Below are positions 40,552 to 51,000 of a stretch of 64,000 nucleotides of DNA, piece by piece. The stretch covers positions 637,691-701,690 of the forward strand of contig NZ_JACHGP010000002.1 in NCBI RefSeq assembly GCF_014202335.1, written 5' to 3'. The notes below the pieces were generated by a model, which saw only the letters and a list, made by a program, of their open reading frames with translations, ran no database searches and was not told the DNA's origin. The DNA comes from Mycobacterium sp. AZCC_0083 (GTDB taxonomy: Bacteria; Actinomycetota; Actinomycetes; Mycobacteriales; Mycobacteriaceae). Made by a program: the position numbers and the translations under genes. The first letter of the stretch is position 1; each line of letters begins with the position of its first letter.

Positions 40552-41241
40552 TCAGTCGGTGGAACCACCAACGACGGCATCGGAGCTGGCATCGGAACTC
40601 GGCTCCGGTTTCGCGAGCAGCGCAGCGGTCAGTGCGGGGCCGGTGTGATTGACGTGCATGACGAAGGGCCGAAGCGTCGTGTAGCGAATCACGCTCATCG
40701 CGGCGGGGTCGACGGTGATCCGCTGAAAGCTATCGAGGTGCGTGCCGAGCGCGTCGGCCAGCACGGCCTTGATCACGTCACCGTGCGTGCAGGCCACCCA
40801 CAGCACGTCGCTCTCGTGTTCGGCGGCAAGCCGCCGATCGTGCTCGCGCACCGCCTCCACCGCGCGGGCCTGCACTCGGGCAAGGCCCTCGCCGTCCGGG
40901 AACACCGCTGCGCTTGGCTGCTGCTGAACCACCGCCCACAGCGGCTCCTTGAACAGCTCCTCGATCTTGCGGCCGGTCCACTGGCCGTAGTCCACCTCGG
41001 ACAGCCGCTCCTCGATCACCGGCTCCAGGCCGAGCGCGGCGGCCAGCGGCTCGACGGTGCGTTCGCAGCGCAGCAGTGGTGACCGCACGATCGCCTTGAC
41101 CGGCAACGAACCGATGCGCTCGACGACCCCGTTGGCCTGCTCGCGCCCCTTGTCATCGAGATCGATGCCATCGGATCGGCCGGCCAGGGTGTGGGCGGTG
41201 TTGGACGTGGAGCGCCCGTGTCGCAGCAGGATGACCGTCAT
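40552..41241 (-). CDS. Histidine phosphatase, MSMEG_4193 family (Rv2135c type)
   Basis: A 229-residue phosphoglycerate-mutase-like phosphatase. [20 protein letters not shown] has the catalytic [13 protein letters not shown] supplies the second Arg, [10 protein letters not shown] the acidic residue and [15 protein letters not shown] the second His. It is of the phosphatase, not cofactor-dependent mutase, type. The ATG overlaps the uppP stop (ATGA). It begins the conserved phosphatase-DUF3090-SCO1664 trio. The substrate is unknown. Confidence 0.9.
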   Translation of the reverse strand: MTVILLRHGRSTSNTAHTLAGRSDGIDLDDKGREQANGVVERIGSLPVKAIVRSPLLRCERTVEPLAAALGLEPVIEERLSEVDYGQWTGRKIEELFKEPLWAVVQQQPSAAVFPDGEGLARVQARAVEAVREHDRRLAAEHESDVLWVACTHGDVIKAVLADALGTHLDSFQRITVDPAAMSVIRYTTLRPFVMHVNHTGPALTAALLAKPEPSSDASSDAVVGGSTD

Positions 41242-42077
41242 TGCGCGGCAATCGTGCCCGTGGCGAGCAGGATCAGCACGATGACGCCGACGATCAGCCG
41301 GTAGCCGACGAACCAGTACATGCTGTGGCTCACCAGGAACTTCAGGAACCATGCGATGGCGGCGTAACCGATCACGAAGGCAATGACGGTGCCGACCAAC
41401 AACTGCAGCCCCGTCGCGCTCATGCCTGCGCCTTCGGGGTGGAAGGCATCGGGAAGCGAGAACAGGCCGGACGCGAGCACGGCGGGGATGGCCAGCAGGA
41501 AGCCGAACCGCGCCGCAGCCTCACGCTTTTGCGCCATGAAGAGTCCCGCGCTGATCGTTGCGCCCGACCGGGACACCCCAGGGATCAGCGCCAGACACTG
41601 GACCGAGCCGATGACGAGGCTGTCGCGCCAGGTGAACTGCTCGATGGTGCGGGTCTGCTTGCCGAAGTACTCGGCAGCGGCGATGACGGCGGAGAAGACG
41701 ACCAGCGCAGTCGCGATGATCCACAGGTTGCGGACGTCGCCGCGGATGTAGTGCTTGAAGAGCAGCCCGGCCGCCCCGATCGGGACCGAACCGAGGATCA
41801 CCCACCAGCCGAGCCAGTAATCGGGCGTTCGCCGCGCCTTGTCGAACAGTCCGCCGAACCATGCCTTCACGATCCGCACGATGTCGCGAGCGAAGTAGAT
41901 CAACACCGCAATCTCGGTGCCGATTTGAATGACGGCGGTGAACGATGCGCCTGCGTCGTCGTGGAAGAACATCTGGGACACGATCGCGAGGTGACCGGAC
42001 GAGCTGACCGGGAGGAATTCGGTGAGGCCTTGGACTACCGACAGCACGACCACCTGCAGCCAAGACACGTCAGTCAC
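41238..42077 (-). CDS. uppP: Undecaprenyl-diphosphatase UppP (BacA)
   Basis: A 279-residue integral membrane enzyme with two family motifs, [17 protein letters not shown] near the N-terminus and [18 protein letters not shown] near residue 170. It dephosphorylates undecaprenyl (in mycobacteria, decaprenyl) diphosphate on the outer side of the membrane, recycling the lipid carrier for peptidoglycan and arabinogalactan synthesis; BacA-type proteins give bacitracin tolerance. The GTG start has TACGGT 7 bases upstream. It is coupled to the following phosphatase gene. Confidence 0.96.
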   Translation of the reverse strand: MTDVSWLQVVVLSVVQGLTEFLPVSSSGHLAIVSQMFFHDDAGASFTAVIQIGTEIAVLIYFARDIVRIVKAWFGGLFDKARRTPDYWLGWWVILGSVPIGAAGLLFKHYIRGDVRNLWIIATALVVFSAVIAAAEYFGKQTRTIEQFTWRDSLVIGSVQCLALIPGVSRSGATISAGLFMAQKREAAARFGFLLAIPAVLASGLFSLPDAFHPEGAGMSATGLQLLVGTVIAFVIGYAAIAWFLKFLVSHSMYWFVGYRLIVGVIVLILLATGTIAAQ

Positions 42078-42084
42078 GCCGAAG

Positions 42085-42090
42085 ACCGTA
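42085..42090 (-). promoter_or_regulatory. -10 element of uppP (leaderless)
   Basis: TACGGT on the minus strand, 7 bases before the GTG at 42077. Confidence 0.45.
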
Positions 42091-42104
42091 CCGTGCGGCC
42101 CCTG

Positions 42105-42416
42105 TCAGTGCGCTGAACGAGGTACCTGTTGTGCGTCGGCGACGGCGTCCCGCACGGCGGCGGCCAGACTGCGCTCGTCGCTGACGTCGACGTTTGCCAC
42201 GCTGTGGCTGGCCACGGCCATCACCTCATCGGCCTGCGGAACGGGCCCCGCGAGCCGCGGACGGTAGATCTCGACCATCAGGAGCTGCCGCTCGATGCGA
42301 AAGGAAAACGGGCGACCATCGCCGACGCGGCCAAAACCGCTCGCGTACATGCCAGTTGAGATGTCTTCGATGGTGAAGGCGTCGCCGGCTACCTCAGTGT
42401 TCGCCGTCATGGTCAT
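42105..42416 (-). CDS. Small conserved hypothetical protein (Rv2137c position)
   Basis: A 103-residue protein without a recognised domain. It contains FSFRIERQLLMVEIYRPRLA and a C-terminal helical region (DERSLAAAVRDAVADAQQ). It lacks a signal peptide or membrane helix. Position next to uppP and lppL corresponds to Rv2137c. The ATG at 42416 follows a TAGGGT -10 by 6 bases; a second ATG two codons later is possible. The function is unknown. Confidence 0.75.
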   Translation of the reverse strand: MTMTANTEVAGDAFTIEDISTGMYASGFGRVGDGRPFSFRIERQLLMVEIYRPRLAGPVPQADEVMAVASHSVANVDVSDERSLAAAVRDAVADAQQVPRSAH

Positions 42417-42422
42417 GTCCGA

Positions 42423-42428
42423 ACCCTA
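42423..42428 (-). promoter_or_regulatory. -10 element of the Rv2137c-like gene (leaderless)
   Basis: TAGGGT on the minus strand, 6 bases before the ATG at 42416. Confidence 0.45.
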
Positions 42429-42486
42429 CCTCTGGTACGACCGCCCGGGGAGCGGGAGTTGACGAATCCGTAAACGGGGGCTTGCC

Positions 42487-42492
42487 TACACT
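42487..42492 (+). promoter_or_regulatory. Probable -10 element of lppL
   Basis: TACACT; transcription would begin near 42499, giving a leader of about 38 bases to the TTG at 42537. Confidence 0.4.
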
Positions 42493-42536
42493 TGCCCATC
42501 GACGCACATCCACTTCGCATATCCGAAAGCTACCCT

Positions 42537-43574
42537 TTGCCGCCGCATCGCAAACTCGCAAGTCGCCTAGTTCACAGTGTCGCGATCTCCGTGATGGCGG
42601 TTGCACTAGCGGGATGCTCGACGAAGACGGCCGACGCTCCGCCGCCGACGATCGCGCCCGCCAATGCGGCCGACTCGCCACCGGTCACCGCCCCACCGGC
42701 AGGCGAGGTGCACCCGTTGAACGGCCCGGGCCTGGCGAGCACGTTCGACCGTGCGAGCCACACGCTGGTCGTTCTCGGTAGTGATCCTGCGGGGCGGTCC
42801 GTGCTGACCTTGGTTCCTGGTACGCCGCCGTCGCTGCCGGCGCGGACGGTGCCCCTGCCCGCGGCCGCGACGGCGCTGACCGGCGACGGCCACGGCACCG
42901 CCTTCGTCTCGACCAGGGGCGGCTACTTCCGCGTCGACGTCACCGGAGGCACGGTGACCCGACTCGACGTCGACGGCGCGGAGGACACCGAGTTCACCGC
43001 AATCGCCCATCGTGACGACGGCAAGGTCGTGCTGGGCAGCGCCGACGGCGCGGTGTACACGTTGAGTTCGGACACCGCGGTTGGCGCCAAGCTGGCGATC
43101 TTCGCCCGCGTGGATGCCCTTGCCGCACAGGGTGACACGGTCGTGGTGCTGGATCGTGGCCAGACGTCGGTCACCACCGTCGACGCGTCGGGAACGCACG
43201 CCGAACATTCGTTGCGGGCGGGTGACGGCGCGACAACCATCGCGGCCGATTCCGCGGGGCGGGTACTGGTCGCGGATACGCGTGGCGACGAGTTGCTGGT
43301 GTTCGGCGCGGACCCATTGATGCTGCGGCAGCGCTACCCGGTGCCGGGCGCGCCGTACGGGCTGACCGGTTCGAACAGGTTGGCCTGGGTGTCGGAGACG
43401 GCGACGAACAGCGTCGTTGGTTACGATCTGGCCACCGGAATACCCGTAGAGAAGGTGCGTTATCGAACCGTGCAGCAACCGAACTCCCTGGCCTTCGACG
43501 ACGACGCCGGCACGCTGTACGTGGTGTCGGGTTCAGATGGGGGCGTGCAGGTGATCCCCCGGGCGGTCCCATGA
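42537..43574 (+). CDS. lppL: Lipoprotein LppL, beta-propeller-like
   Basis: The product is 345 residues. It has a lipoprotein signal peptide with basic start LPPHRKLASR and lipobox LAGC (Cys26), then repeated beta segments such as GRVLVADTRGDELLVFG and GTLYVVSGSDGGVQVI that suggest a YVTN/NHL-type beta-propeller. It should sit on the outer face of the membrane; the ligand is unknown. The TTG at 42537 is chosen because GAAAG lies 7 bases before it and the upstream in-frame TTG at 42492 falls in the -10. The DUF5703 gene overlaps its stop (ATGA). Confidence 0.8.
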   Translation: MPPHRKLASRLVHSVAISVMAVALAGCSTKTADAPPPTIAPANAADSPPVTAPPAGEVHPLNGPGLASTFDRASHTLVVLGSDPAGRSVLTLVPGTPPSLPARTVPLPAAATALTGDGHGTAFVSTRGGYFRVDVTGGTVTRLDVDGAEDTEFTAIAHRDDGKVVLGSADGAVYTLSSDTAVGAKLAIFARVDALAAQGDTVVVLDRGQTSVTTVDASGTHAEHSLRAGDGATTIAADSAGRVLVADTRGDELLVFGADPLMLRQRYPVPGAPYGLTGSNRLAWVSETATNSVVGYDLATGIPVEKVRYRTVQQPNSLAFDDDAGTLYVVSGSDGGVQVIPRAVP

Positions 43575-43828
43575 CGTCGGCTCAGCGTGGCCGGATGCCC
43601 GCGGGCTGGGAATCGGACCTGTCCGACGAGTACGAGTGGGCACCGCTGCGACTTCCCCCGGACGTGACGCGGTTGTCCGCATCGACGCGCCTGTCGATCG
43701 AGGCCGAGTACCGCGGTTGGGAGCTGACCCGAGTGCGCCTGTACACCGACGGTAGCCGTCGAGTTCTGTTGCGTCGCAAGAAGTCCGCCGCGGACCGGCG
43801 GGCCACCGACCCGCCAGGCACCGCGTGA
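43571..43828 (+). CDS. DUF5703-family small protein
   Basis: An 85-residue protein common beside pyrD in actinobacteria. [20 protein letters not shown] and [17 protein letters not shown] are the family signatures. The function is unknown. It is tied into the lppL-DUF5703-pyrD operon by ATGA overlap upstream and GTGA overlap downstream, implying three-way translational coupling. Confidence 0.85.
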   Translation: MTSAQRGRMPAGWESDLSDEYEWAPLRLPPDVTRLSASTRLSIEAEYRGWELTRVRLYTDGSRRVLLRRKKSAADRRATDPPGTA

Positions 43829-44889
43829 TCTACCGCGGGCTGCGCCGGGTGTTCTTCCTTGTTCCACCCGAACGGATCCACACCTGGGTCTTCGCGGGCC
43901 TTCGCACCGCAACGGCACCTCGCCCGCTGCGGCGCGGCCTGACCCGGTGGATGGGCCCGACGGACCCGGTGCTGGAGAGCACGGTGTTCGGCGTGCGCTT
44001 CCCCGGCCCGGTCGGCTTGGCTGCGGGGTTCGACAAGGACGGCACCGGCCTGAACACGTGGGGCGCCTTGGGTTTCGGATACGCCGAGGTCGGCACCGTG
44101 ACCGCGCGAGCGCAGCCGGGCAACCCGCGGCCGCGGATGTTCCGGCTGGCCGACGACCGCGCACTGCTCAACCGGATGGGCTTCAACAACCACGGCGCTG
44201 GCGAACTCGCGCTGCGGCTGACGCGGCACAGCTCCGACGTGCCGATCGGCGTGAACATCGGCAAGACCAAGGCGACGCCAGCGGAGGACGCCGTCGCCGA
44301 TTACGCCGAGAGCGCACGACTGGTCGGCCCGCTGGCGGCGTTTCTGGTGGTCAACGTCAGTTCACCGAATACGCCCGGCCTGCGTGACCTGCAGGCGGTG
44401 GAGTCGCTGCGACCCATCCTGGCTGCGGTCAAGGCGCAGACGCAGACGCCGGTGCTGGTGAAGATCGCGCCGGATCTGAGCGACGACGACGTCGACTCGA
44501 TCGCCGACCTTGCCGTCGAACTGGGACTCGCGGGCATCGTGGCCACCAATACGACGGTGTCGCGCGAGGGCCTGCTGACCCCAGGAGTCGACACACTTGG
44601 CCCCGGCGGCATCTCGGGCGCCCCCGTCGCGCGGCGCTCTGCCGAGGTGCTGCGCAGGCTCTACCAACGGGTCGGCGACCGCCTGGTGCTGATCAGCGTC
44701 GGCGGCATCGAGACGGCCGACGACGCGTGGGATCGGATCACCTCGGGCGCGTCGCTGGTGCAGGGGTACACCGGCTTCATCTACGCGGGCGGCTCTTGGG
44801 CCAAGGACATCCACGACGGCCTGGCCCGCCGACTGCACGACGGCGGCTTCGCCTCGCTCGCCGACGCCGTCGGTTCTGCTGTGCGTTAG
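43825..44889 (+). CDS. pyrD: Quinone-dependent (class 2) dihydroorotate dehydrogenase PyrD
   Basis: A 354-residue FMN enzyme of pyrimidine synthesis, membrane-associated through the N-terminal amphipathic helices ([20 protein letters not shown]). The FMN barrel has [53 protein letters not shown] (with the class 2 catalytic Ser) and [16 protein letters not shown]. It passes electrons to menaquinone. The GTG overlaps the DUF5703 stop. The PEBP gene overlaps its end by four bases. Confidence 0.96.
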   Translation: MIYRGLRRVFFLVPPERIHTWVFAGLRTATAPRPLRRGLTRWMGPTDPVLESTVFGVRFPGPVGLAAGFDKDGTGLNTWGALGFGYAEVGTVTARAQPGNPRPRMFRLADDRALLNRMGFNNHGAGELALRLTRHSSDVPIGVNIGKTKATPAEDAVADYAESARLVGPLAAFLVVNVSSPNTPGLRDLQAVESLRPILAAVKAQTQTPVLVKIAPDLSDDDVDSIADLAVELGLAGIVATNTTVSREGLLTPGVDTLGPGGISGAPVARRSAEVLRRLYQRVGDRLVLISVGGIETADDAWDRITSGASLVQGYTGFIYAGGSWAKDIHDGLARRLHDGGFASLADAVGSAVR

Positions 44890-45413
44890 GGCTGCTCGTA
44901 CGTGCCGTGGATGACGGCGCGGGCGATCGCGTGGCCGAAGAGGTTGAAGCCCAGATACGCAGGCGTGGCGTCTTCGGGGAGATCCAGCTTCTCCACGTCG
45001 ACCGCATGCACTGCGATGAAGTAGCGGTGCGGGCCGTGTCCGGCAGGCGGGGCGGCGCCGATGAAGCGCTTCAGGCTGGCGTCGTTGGCCAGCGTGATCG
45101 CATCGCCGGGAAATCCGCTGCTGCTGCCGTCACCAACGCCGGCGGGCAGCTCCGTCACCGTTGCGGGCAGGTTGGCCACCGCCCAGTGCCAGAACCCCGA
45201 CCCCGTCGGTGCATCCGGGTCGTACATCGTCACCGCGAAGCTGCGCGTCGTCTCGGGGAACCCCGACCAGCTCAGCTGCGGCGAGACGTCGGAGCCACCG
45301 GCGCCCATGATTCCGCTGACCTGGTCGTTGGATAGCGGTTGGCCGTCGGTGACCGACTCGGAGGTCAAGGTGAAAGAGGGCAGCTTGGGCAGATCGTCGT
45401 ACGGAGTGCTCAT
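44886..45413 (-). CDS. PEBP / YbhB-YbcL Raf-kinase-inhibitor-like protein (TB18.6 type)
   Basis: A 175-residue phosphatidylethanolamine-binding-like protein, the counterpart of Rv2140c. It has [40 protein letters not shown] (the D-P-D anion pocket) and [20 protein letters not shown]. Such proteins bind small anions or lipids; a physiological partner is unknown. AGAGGA precedes the ATG. The stop overlaps pyrD tail to tail. Confidence 0.93.
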   Translation of the reverse strand: MSTPYDDLPKLPSFTLTSESVTDGQPLSNDQVSGIMGAGGSDVSPQLSWSGFPETTRSFAVTMYDPDAPTGSGFWHWAVANLPATVTELPAGVGDGSSSGFPGDAITLANDASLKRFIGAAPPAGHGPHRYFIAVHAVDVEKLDLPEDATPAYLGFNLFGHAIARAVIHGTYEQP

Positions 45414-45445
45414 GTGTGGATCCTCTCGTGATCTTCGTTTTCGGG

Positions 45446-46777
45446 TCAGCAGTGCAACAGGAAGTGTTCGAGCACCCGGGTGCCGAATTCGAGTGCCTCA
45501 ACGGGTACCCGCTCGTCGACGCCGTGGAACAGCGCCGCGAAGTCCAACTCGGGCGGCAGCCGCAGCGGGCTGAAGCCGAAACAGCGAATACCCAGGCGCG
45601 CAAAGTGTTTCGCGTCGGTGCCACCGGACAGCATGTAGGGCACGATGCGTGCGTCGGGATCGGCGGTCAACAAGGCCGCGTTCATGGCGTCCACCAGATC
45701 CCCGTCGAAGGTGGTCTCGTAGGAGGGCAACTGAGTGATCCACTCCCTGCTGACGTTCGGGCCGATCAGCTCGTCGACCGTCGCCTCGAACGCCGCCTGA
45801 CGTCCGGGCAGCACCCGGCAGTCCACCACCGCCTCGGCCGTGGCCGGGATGACGTTGGCCTTGTAGCCGGCCTTGAGCATCGTCGGGTTGGCCGAATCCC
45901 GGATCGTGGCGCCGACGATGCGGCCGATCGGTCCGAGCTTGGCGATCACGCCGTCCAGGTCGGCCGAATCCGGGTCGAATTCATACCCGGTTTCCTCGCC
46001 GACGGCGGTCAGGAATTGCGCGACGGGGTCGGTCATGACCAACGGGAACTCGTAATTGCCAAGGCGTGCCACCGCCTCCGCGAGCATCGTGACGGCGTTC
46101 TCGGCGTGCACGAACGAGCCGTGCCCGGCACGACCACGGGCGGTGAGACGCATCCAGCTCATGCCCTTTTCGGCGGTCTCGACGAGGTAGAGGCGCCGCT
46201 CGCCACCGTCGCGGCGCGGCACGGTCAGCGAGAACCCGCCCACCTCGCCGACGGCCTCGGTGACGCCGTCGAACAGGTCGGGGCGGTTGTCCACCAGCCA
46301 CTGGCAGCCGTACTTGCCGCCGGCTTCCTCGTCGGCGACGAAGGCGAACACCAGATCGCGGGGCGGCACCAGGCCTTCGCGTTTGAGGTGCCGTGCCACC
46401 GCGACCATCATGCCGACCATGTCCTTCATGTCGACCGCGCCGCGGCCCCAGACGTAGCCGTCCTCCACCGCACCGGAAAAGGGATGCACGCTCCAGTCGG
46501 CAGCCTCGGCGGGCACCACGTCGAGGTGCCCGTGAATCATCAGCGCACCCCGTTCGGGTTCGGAGCCAGACAGCCTGGCGAAGACGTTTCCCCGGCCGGG
46601 AGCGCCCGATTCGACGTACTCGGTCTGGTAGCCGACCTCTTCGAGTCGCTCGGCCACCCAGCGGGCACATTCGGCCTCACCCTTGGTGGTCTCCAGTTCG
46701 CCCGTGTTGGTGGTGTCGAACCGGATCAACTGGCTGACGAACTCGACCACCTCGTCCACACCACTAGTCACAGTCAC
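45446..46777 (-). CDS. M20-family peptidase (DapE/ArgE/CPG2-like)
   Basis: A 443-residue zinc metallopeptidase, the counterpart of Rv2141c (annotated dapE2). The first zinc motif is [20 protein letters not shown], the second [11 protein letters not shown] with the bridging Asp, and the catalytic Glu is in [15 protein letters not shown]. The lid domain spans about 210-330, and the C-terminal ligand His is in [11 protein letters not shown]. True DapE is elsewhere in such genomes, so a carboxypeptidase or deacylase role is more likely. Several in-frame GTGs (46777, 46771) are possible starts. Confidence 0.88.
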   Translation of the reverse strand: MTVTSGVDEVVEFVSQLIRFDTTNTGELETTKGEAECARWVAERLEEVGYQTEYVESGAPGRGNVFARLSGSEPERGALMIHGHLDVVPAEAADWSVHPFSGAVEDGYVWGRGAVDMKDMVGMMVAVARHLKREGLVPPRDLVFAFVADEEAGGKYGCQWLVDNRPDLFDGVTEAVGEVGGFSLTVPRRDGGERRLYLVETAEKGMSWMRLTARGRAGHGSFVHAENAVTMLAEAVARLGNYEFPLVMTDPVAQFLTAVGEETGYEFDPDSADLDGVIAKLGPIGRIVGATIRDSANPTMLKAGYKANVIPATAEAVVDCRVLPGRQAAFEATVDELIGPNVSREWITQLPSYETTFDGDLVDAMNAALLTADPDARIVPYMLSGGTDAKHFARLGIRCFGFSPLRLPPELDFAALFHGVDERVPVEALEFGTRVLEHFLLHC

Positions 46778-46852
46778 ACTTAATACACTGCCGGAAACTG
46801 CTGGTTTGGGTCCGGGCCCCGGCATCCGATAACCTAAGCTGCCTTCGAACTG

Positions 46853-46938
46853 GTCCGAGTGGCGGAATGGCAGACGCGCTAGCTTGAGGTGCTAGTGCCC
46901 TATTAACGGGCGTGGGGGTTCAAGTCCCCCCTCGGACA
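46853..46938 (+). tRNA. tRNA-Leu (anticodon GAG)
   Basis: A complete 86-base class II tRNA. The acceptor arms are GTCCGAG and CTCGGAC, the anticodon arm is CTAGC-TTGAGGT-GCTAG with anticodon GAG, a long variable arm TGCCCTATTAACGGGCG is present, and the T-arm is GGGGG-TTCAAGT-CCCCC. The CCA end is not encoded. It reads CUC/CUU codons. Confidence 0.95.
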
Positions 46939-46943
46939 CAATT

Positions 46944-48020
46944 TCAACTCACGCGGCGGGCGAAATCCACCACGTCGCGCAGGGCCCTCTCGAACAGCTC
47001 GGGAATGGCCGCCGCGCCGAGCAACTCACACGCATGGCCCACCCCGCTGTAGGTGTGTCCGGTGGCTTCGACGCCGGCCCGCTGCAACACCCGCAGGTAG
47101 GCCAGCCCCTCGTCGCGCAGCGGGTCCAGTTCATCGGTGGTGATCACGTGCGGCGGCAGGCCCTCGAGATCGTTGACGTCGGCGTAGTAGGGCCATGCCA
47201 GCGGGTTGGTGGTGTGCTCCCCCGCCGGGTCGTATAGCGCAGCCATCAGGGTCAGCGCGGACGAGCTCAGGATGTAGCCGTCGTTCTCGATCAGCGACGG
47301 CAGCGCGGGATCCGGGGTGTCGTACCCGCCGAAGATGTAGGGCACCTGCGCGTACACGCCGTCGATCCGGTCCAGCCGGCCCTCGCGCTTGGCCTTCAGC
47401 GCCGTCGCCAGCGAGAGGTTGCCCCCGCCGGACTCGCCGGTGACGACGATCGATGCGAGCCCGAGCTCATCGCGCCCGGCGTGCATCCAGTCCAACGCGC
47501 TGGAGCAGTCGTTCAGGCCTGCAGGGAACGGGTGCGGGCCGAGTGCACCACCCGCATTGCGGAACTCCACGCCGACGACGACGCACCCCGCGGCGGCCAG
47601 CGCCCCGCGCCAGCTCGTCGCGATGGACGTCTGCAGGATCGCCATTCCGCCGCCATGCAGGTGCAGCAGCCCAGGCAATGGACCCGTGGCACCCACGGGT
47701 CGGTCGACGTACAGCGTGATGTCGTTGCCGTCGACGCCGGTGATGGTCTCCGTCCGGGTCTCGACGTCCTCGGGGGTCTTGACGTCGGCCAGCAGAACGC
47801 TGAACACGGTGTCGAAGCCCTGCTCGGTCGCCGCGGCGACGGCCAGCAGTTCCGGGAGCGGCGAATTCCTGTCGACGGGCAGTGTCACGGCTGCCCCGCC
47901 GAGCCCGAGCGGTGTGAACGCGGCGACCAGGCGCGGATCCGTCCTGGGATCCGATTGAAGTTCCAGCGTGGGATCGCCAAGGCGACCGGGCAGCGTGACG
48001 TTGACGGTAGGGGTGGCCAT
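46944..48020 (-). CDS. HSL-type alpha/beta-hydrolase (esterase/lipase)
   Basis: A 358-residue esterase of the hormone-sensitive lipase family. The oxyanion motif is LHLHGGGMAIL, the nucleophile elbow VTGESGGGNLSLA, the acid TTDELDPLRDEG and the His YSGVGHACE. A cap region of about 100 residues precedes the core. No signal peptide is seen. The substrate is probably a medium-chain ester. TAGCTT lies 6 bases before the ATG. Its stop is 6 bases from the tRNA on the opposite strand. Confidence 0.9.
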   Translation of the reverse strand: MATPTVNVTLPGRLGDPTLELQSDPRTDPRLVAAFTPLGLGGAAVTLPVDRNSPLPELLAVAAATEQGFDTVFSVLLADVKTPEDVETRTETITGVDGNDITLYVDRPVGATGPLPGLLHLHGGGMAILQTSIATSWRGALAAAGCVVVGVEFRNAGGALGPHPFPAGLNDCSSALDWMHAGRDELGLASIVVTGESGGGNLSLATALKAKREGRLDRIDGVYAQVPYIFGGYDTPDPALPSLIENDGYILSSSALTLMAALYDPAGEHTTNPLAWPYYADVNDLEGLPPHVITTDELDPLRDEGLAYLRVLQRAGVEATGHTYSGVGHACELLGAAAIPELFERALRDVVDFARRVS

Positions 48021-48026
48021 GCCGCG

Positions 48027-48032
48027 AAGCTA
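48027..48032 (-). promoter_or_regulatory. -10 element of the HSL-type esterase (leaderless)
   Basis: TAGCTT on the minus strand, 6 bases before the ATG at 48020. Confidence 0.45.
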
Positions 48033-48036
48033 CACC

Positions 48037-51000
48037 TCAGTACACGTCGCGCACATAGCGTTTCGTGGCGACCAGTTCACGCTTGTAGTCGTGGGCGGCC
48101 TCGTCGGACATCCCACCGTGGGTGCGGATGATCGCGGTGAGCGCGGCGTCCACGTCCTTGGCCATCCGGCTGGCGTCGCCGCACACGTAGAAGTGCGCGC
48201 CGTCCTCCAGCCAGCGCCACACGTCGGTGCCGTAGTCGCCGAGCTTGTGCTGCACGTACACCCGATCGGGCTGGTCCCTGGAGAACGCCAGATCGAGGCG
48301 GTTCAGCAGGCCGTCGCGGACCATGTCCTCGAGATCGTCTCGGTAGTAGAAGTTCTCGGCACGGTGCTGGTCACCGAAGAAGAGCCAGTTGCGGCCGGGG
48401 TGGCCAAGCGCCCTGCGCTCCTGCAGGAAGCCACGGAACGGGGCGATCCCTGTGCCAGGGCCGACCATGATCATCGGCGTCGCGCCGTCCTCGGGTGGCC
48501 GGAAGTGCGGCGACGGCTGCAGGAACACCTCGGCGTGCGACGCCCGGTCGGCAAGGAACGTCGACGACACTCCGCCCCTGTCGCCGCCGCGGACGCTGCG
48601 GTAGCGCAGCACCGACACCGTGAGTTGCACCTCGTGCGGGCTGACCAGCGGGCTGGACGATATCGAGTACGACCGCGGGGTGAGGCGCACCAGCGCTTCC
48701 TGCCATTCCTCTGCGCTCGCCGGCACCGCGAACTCCTCGACGACGTCCACCCCATTGCGCCCGACCAGCCAAGCATCGCGAGCCGCCTTCGGCGCCTTGA
48801 GGATCCGTCCTGCCGACTCGTCGGCGCACCGTTCGGCGATGAACGTCAACAGGTTTGGTGTGACCCGGCAGATGTCGTAGGACGACATCAGCGCGTCACG
48901 CAGCGCGACCTCGGCGCCGTCGACCGCAACGGGCTCGGTACCCGAGAGTCCGGTGGCAGCCAGCCAGGCGTCGACGACGGCGGGCGCGTTCGCCACGAAC
49001 ACGCCGAGCGCGTCGCCGACGTCATAGGTGACGTCGTGCTCGGAGACGTCGAAGCCGAACTGCCGCACCTCCTTGGCCGCGGTGCGCGGCGTCAGCAGGA
49101 CGTTGCGGCACAACGGCGCCCGCAACGGGTTGGCCCGGGTGAAGGGCTTGGCCACGGTCGGCGCCGAACCGGCAGCTACCGTGTCCGCTCCATCGATGAG
49201 GTCGACGATCCGGTCCGCCCACTTCGTCAACGGTTCGTCTTCGTACGCCTCGCATTCGGTGCGGTCGACCAGTTTGGTCGCGCCGAGGTCGGCGAGCCTG
49301 CGGTCCAGCGACTTGGCATGCCCGCAGAACTCGTCGTAGGACCGGTCGCCGATGCCCAACACCGCGTAGCGCACGCCGTCCAGCGTTGGCGCATCCGGCG
49401 CGCCGAGCCGGTCCCAGAAGTCGGCACCATTGTCGGGTGGGCCGCCGTCGCCGAAGGTGCTGGTGACGATCACGACGTCGCGCCGCGCGGTGAGATCGTC
49501 GAGCGTTGCCTCGTCCATCGCCATCAGCCGGGATCCGTTGAGGCGGATCGCAACCTGGGACGCGAAGCCCTCGGCGTTACCGGTCTGCGAGGCCCACAGC
49601 ACCAGCGGACCGTCACCAGGCGTCTCCTGGACGACCGCGCGTGAGTATCGCCCGGCGAGCAGTCCGTCCACCCACAGCCGGACCGACGTGCGCAGCGGCG
49701 CCGACGGCGGCAGCACCGGAACACCGGGCATGCCGCTCTCGAGTCCGGTGAAGAACCCTGCGAGATAGAGCTTCTCGTCGTCTTCGAGGGCGGGCGCGGA
49801 GTCCGGCAACTCGGATGCGACGGCCGTCAACCGGACCGCGCAGACCTTGAACTCGGGTTGCAGCGACACCGGATCGACGGCGTCACTGGTCAGTGCGTTG
49901 ATGGTCAGGTCTTCGCCGTGCTCGTCGTTCCAGTGGAACGGCACGAAGCAGTTTCCGGGCCGCACCCGGTCGGTGACGACGGCGGGCAGCACCGCCCTGC
50001 CACGCCGTGAGGTCAGCTCGACGCGACCACCGTCGGTGACGCCGAACGTGGCTGCGTCATCGGGGTGGATCTCGACGAACGGCCCGTTGTCGAGCTTGTT
50101 CAGTTTGTCCACCCTGCCGGTCTTGGTCATGGTGTGCCATTGGTGCTGCAGCCGCCCCGTGTTCAGCACGACGGGGAAGTCGTCGTCGGGAAGCTCGCGG
50201 GCGTCCATGTGCGGGCGTGGGTGGAACACCGCCCGCCGCGACGGCGTGGGAAACGCCAGCCGCGGCCGACGGCCAGCCGCGTCGACGTAGGCGGTCTGGC
50301 TGACGCCGTCGTTGATGTAACGGATCGGGTTGCGGTCGGGCGCGCCACCCGGCGCCACCGGCCACTGAAGGGGCGTTTCGCGGAGCCGATCGTAGCTGGC
50401 GCCGCGCAGGTCGTAACCCGTTCGGAGATTGGAGAACTGGCGGATCTCGTCGAAGATCTCCTCGCTGGACTTGAAGGCGAAGTCGGCGCCGAAGCCCATG
50501 TGCTCGGCGACCTGGCAGATCAGTTCCCAGTCCGGCCTGGCCTGGCCGACCGGCGGTATCGACTGCGCCAGCAGCGTCAAGTTGCGCTCGGAGTTGACCA
50601 TCACGGCGTCCGCCTCCGCCCACAGGGTGGCAGGCAGCACGATGTCGGCGTAGCGGTTGGTCGCGGTGTCCTGGTACGCGTCCTGGGTGATGACCAGCTG
50701 CGCCGTCTCGAGACCCTCGATCACCGTGCTGCGGTTGGCCACCGTGGCAACGGGATTGGTGCAGATGATCCAGCACGCCTTGATGTCCCCCGTGCCGAGC
50801 CGGCCGAACATCTCGATGGTCCCGGGTCCCACGTCGGTGCGGATCGTGCCGTCGGGCAGGCCCCACTGCTCCTCGACGAATGATCGGTCCTCGGCGGACG
50901 TGACGGCACGCTGTCCGGGCAGACCCGGTCCCATGTACCCCATTTCGCGTCCGCCCATGGCGTTGGGTTGCCCCGTCAGCGACATCGGTCCGCTGCCCGT

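Noticed and set aside
42492..42536. TTG at 42492 as the lppL start
   Set aside because: It lies inside the TACACT -10 element and gives an overlong region before the lipobox.
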